DNA of 64,000 nt, taken from the NCBI GenBank assembly GCA_041751095.1, contig JBGSYC010000036.1, positions 112,068 through 176,067 on the forward strand. The letters run 5' to 3'. The DNA comes from JADCRZ01 sp041751095. GTDB taxonomy: Bacteria; Bacteroidota; Bacteroidia; Chitinophagales; Chitinophagaceae. The position numbers and the translations under genes were made by a program. Below are positions 62,172 through 64,000 of the stretch, piece by piece. Position 1 is the stretch's first letter; each line of letters starts with the position of its first letter. A model generated the notes under the pieces. The model was not told where the DNA came from. It saw nothing but the letters and a program-made list of their open reading frames with translations, and ran no database searches.

Positions 62172-62330
62172 CCGGCTCCATAGGAGCCTCGTGTTTATAG
62201 CAAGCTGTTAATTAATTCTTCGACTCCATAGGAGTCGCGTAAACTCCACGTGGTTCCTATGGAGCCGAACCCTGGAGGCATGTTTGCTATAAACACGTGG
62301 CCCCATGGGCCGTTCCAAATTATCAACCTT
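62172..62330 (+). repeat. Structured repeat, copy 2 (about 158 bp)
   Basis: Direct repeat of 61902-62059. The outer stem here is longer, CGTGTTTATAGCAA with TTGCTATAAACACG. In the inner stem, the bases CAGAGGA/TCCTCTG of copy 1 are CATAGGA/TCCTATG: both sides changed and pairing is kept. The hairpin GGCCCcATGGGCC is one pair shorter on both sides. A GGCTCCATAGGAGCC hairpin opens the element at about 62173-62187. Confidence 0.85.
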
Positions 62331-62474
62331 AGTAGATAAAAAAGTTCCCTCCAAGAGATCCAACCTTATTAGCTTATTTAGCTCCGCCGTCATTTTGATT
62401 TTACGTTAATAGGGTAGAGTATGCCTGATTACCCATGGCCAGGTAAGGCGACAACTTGAAATGCACCCTGCAGC

Positions 62475-62506
62475 TTTGCACAACTTGAATTAATTTCTTA
62501 ATTTAA
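62475..62506 (+). promoter_or_regulatory. Predicted promoter of the YdeI-like gene
   Basis: TTTG (62475-62478), 20 bases, then TAATTTAA (62499-62506), near the TAnnTTTG consensus. The start codon is 20 bases downstream. Confidence 0.45.
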
Positions 62507-62525
62507 GATCCACAAAAAAGATGTT

Positions 62526-63143
62526 ATGCCTGCATATGATCCGCGTATTGATGCATATATTGAACGTTCAGCAGAATTTGCAAAACCAATCCTTAACCAC
62601 CTGAGGGAGATTATTCACAAGGCTTGTCCTGACGTACAGGAAACCATGAAGTGGAGCTTTCCGAACTATGAATTTGCCGGGAGCATATTATGCAGTATGG
62701 CCTCTTTTAAGCAACATTGTGCCTTTGGATTCTGGTTAGGTTCGCTGATGTCTGACCCTGAAAAGATAATGAAATCTTCCGGGGAGAAAAATGCTATGGG
62801 ACATTTTGGGCAATTGAAGCGTGTGACTGATCTCCCGTCAGATGCCGTTTTAACCCGGTACATAAAAGAAGCAATGGCTCTGAACGAAAAGGGAGTTAAA
62901 GTGATAAAAAAAGGCAATGCTTCTGATACAAAGGAAGTTGAAGTGCCATCTTACTTTCTGGATGCACTTAAAAAGAATCTTTCAGCCTTTGAAGCATTTC
63001 AAAAGTCAAGTCCTTCACATAAAAAAGAATACATTGAATGGATAACAGAAGCTAAATCAGAAGCCACCCGGAGCAAGAGAATTTCCACGGCCTTAGAATG
63101 GTTAGCTGAAGGGAAATCCAGGCACTGGAAATATAAAAAGTAA
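62526..63143 (+). CDS. YdeI/DUF1801-family protein
   Basis: 205 residues. The N-terminal DUF1801 part (AKPILNHLREIIHKACPDVQ then MKWSFPNYEF.GSILCSMASFKQH) is a small YdhG-like fold, and the C-terminal helices with SHKKEYIEWITEAKSEATRSKRI match the OmdA/YdeI domain. Function is not proven; YdeI in Salmonella and Bacillus relatives is linked to resistance to cationic peptides. Cytoplasmic, monocistronic. Confidence 0.9.
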   Translation: MPAYDPRIDAYIERSAEFAKPILNHLREIIHKACPDVQETMKWSFPNYEFAGSILCSMASFKQHCAFGFWLGSLMSDPEKIMKSSGEKNAMGHFGQLKRVTDLPSDAVLTRYIKEAMALNEKGVKVIKKGNASDTKEVEVPSYFLDALKKNLSAFEAFQKSSPSHKKEYIEWITEAKSEATRSKRISTALEWLAEGKSRHWKYKK

Positions 63144-63777
63144 TTTCCTCTTTCGCTTTTCAACAGGTCTTTTCACGACGGGTAATGTGAACAGCCACAA
63201 CTCATCAATATGAACTTCGTGTATTTGTGGACGTGATAATGAAGGATATTTTTCCTATAAGTATAAGCGCAGATGCCGGTTAATCCTTTATAGGTTAGCA
63301 TGGTTCTAAACGTCAGAACCGTCAGTACAACAAAACGGACCTGGTACCGGTACTTCGAAGGAGTATGGGATTGTCTTCCTGTTTTTAATGCCATTACCAT
63401 TAGTCCCTCAACACCGGAACAAGCGCCTCTATCCAGACACAAGCGTAAGACCCGCCGGAAGAAAGGATCATTTTGACTTTTTGGCGGAGGGATATATTTA
63501 CATACTGTCTCGGGGAAAATTACACTTTTGAAAAAGCGTTTATTTGCCAGGGTCCCGTTTCGCTAATCTTTATCAAATTAAGTGTTTGCATATAAGCTCA
63601 GGTTAACTAATTTATTTTGACTTGCAACTGAATTAGAGGCATATTATACTTGTGAAGTTAATTATCGGAAGAAAATATCCGAACAATCCAAATCCTATTT
63701 TATGTCAAAACGTACACTATTTCGTTCGAGCATTCCAATTACTGTTTCTAAATTTATGATAGATATTCCGTAACTAT
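63144..63777. other. AT-rich intergenic stretch beside the IS66 element
   Basis: 634 bases with no convincing gene; a minus-strand frame at 63173-63442 has an odd, Cys/Tyr/His-rich composition. The right part (from about 63480) is probably the end of the IS66-type element, but I could not identify its terminal inverted repeat. Confidence 0.4.
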
Positions 63778-64000
63778 TCAGCCTGACAATTTAAATGGCT
63801 GTCCTTGAATGGCAGTGGCGAGTGCCTGGATGATAGGTATACCTTGTTTTTTGGCGGTAGCTATATAGCTGCGGGTGTCAGCAAAGTCTTTGGCTCCTTG
63901 TTCGCTTCTAAAGCAACCTGATATTTTTTGTTTTACCTTCATCATGCGTATAGCTTGCTCAGCAAGGTTATTGCCAAAGGGAACAAGGAAGTTTGTTGCA
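63778..64000 (-). mobile_element. IS66-family transposase, C-terminal fragment (cut by window edge)
   Basis: On the minus strand the last 74 codons of a transposase can be read, ending FKLSG and a TGA at 63778-63780. The blocks VPFGNNLAEQAIRMMKVKQK and GCFRSEQGAKDFADTRSYIA then TAKKQG match the C-terminal end of IS66 transposases (N-x-x-E-x-x-I-R with the catalytic Glu). The rest of the gene lies beyond the right edge, so intactness is unknown. Confidence 0.85.

Noticed and set aside
63173..63442. 89-codon minus-strand frame between the YdeI-like gene and IS66
   Set aside because: Odd Cys/Tyr/His-rich composition with no recognisable block; I could not link it to a transposase or other family.

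Overview
The window looks like the chromosome of a Bacteroidota bacterium, most probably a member of the Chitinophagaceae or a close relative. The evidence is: gliding-motility genes gldD and gldE next to ssb and mutY; a carbamoyl-phosphate synthase large subunit without the C-terminal allosteric domain; a PSP1/RicT gene close to a DNA polymerase III delta-prime gene; a tiny AURKAIP1/COX24-type basic protein ahead of an Rne/Rng ribonuclease; Lys/Arg-rich N-terminal extension on a cold-shock protein; and promoters of the TTTG / TAnnTTTG type instead of E. coli -35/-10 boxes. Most of the window is ordinary core chromosome. The right end (about 57.4-64 kb) is an accessory, repeat-rich stretch.

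Layout. 1-6.3 kb: the end of a polysaccharide-deacetylase-like gene, then on the minus strand an EamA transporter, purH, comEC and a DinB-fold protein. 6.3-9.5 kb: carB and a small membrane protein with its own terminator. 9.7-19.7 kb: an M23 peptidase, the minus-strand mutY-ssb-gldE-gldD block, the divergent HU-TPR-COX24-rng block and a YugP-type zinc protease. 20-28.3 kb: radA, comF-type PRTase, a beta-helix lipoprotein, glutathione peroxidase, holB-like delta-prime, PSP1/RicT and a Bax-inhibitor-1 protein. 28.5-31.3 kb: a three-gene unit of unrecognised proteins (coiled-coil protein, two-TM PspA-like coiled-coil protein, membrane-anchored Ppx/GppA-like ATPase-fold protein), bounded by a terminator and by a heptamer-repeat island; it is my main candidate for an undescribed system. 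31.5-39.3 kb: a TIGR00266/AIM24 protein and a tetR-tolC-MFP-RND efflux operon with a clear promoter and palindromic operator. 39.5-50.8 kb: DUF502 protein, P1-nuclease/phospholipase-C-like protein, serC, a DUF1015 protein, TPR lipoprotein-like protein, acyl-CoA synthetase and a five-PAS histidine kinase. 50.9-57.4 kb: esterase lipoprotein, a three-gene cluster of helical proteins led by a lipoprotein, a receiver-only response regulator, an O-methyltransferase, YceI and an FMN reductase. 57.4-64 kb: palindromic repeat elements, type II NADH dehydrogenase, cold-shock protein, a VapBC-like toxin-antitoxin pair, a possible broken gene, a stand-alone CBM48 domain, two copies of a large structured repeat, a YdeI-like protein and the 3' end of an IS66 transposase.

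Non-coding structure is a strong feature here. Seven-base tandem repeats (GCTATCA and relatives) sit at three operon ends (1.6, 11.5 and 31.4 kb). A roughly 100-bp repeat occurs near 0.5 kb and, inverted, near 62.1 kb. A 211-bp nested inverted repeat lies at 57.6-57.8 kb, and two roughly 158-bp direct repeats with compensatory stem changes lie at 61.9-62.3 kb. I saw no rRNA, tRNA or CRISPR array. All functional calls rest on reading motifs by eye; no database search was possible.
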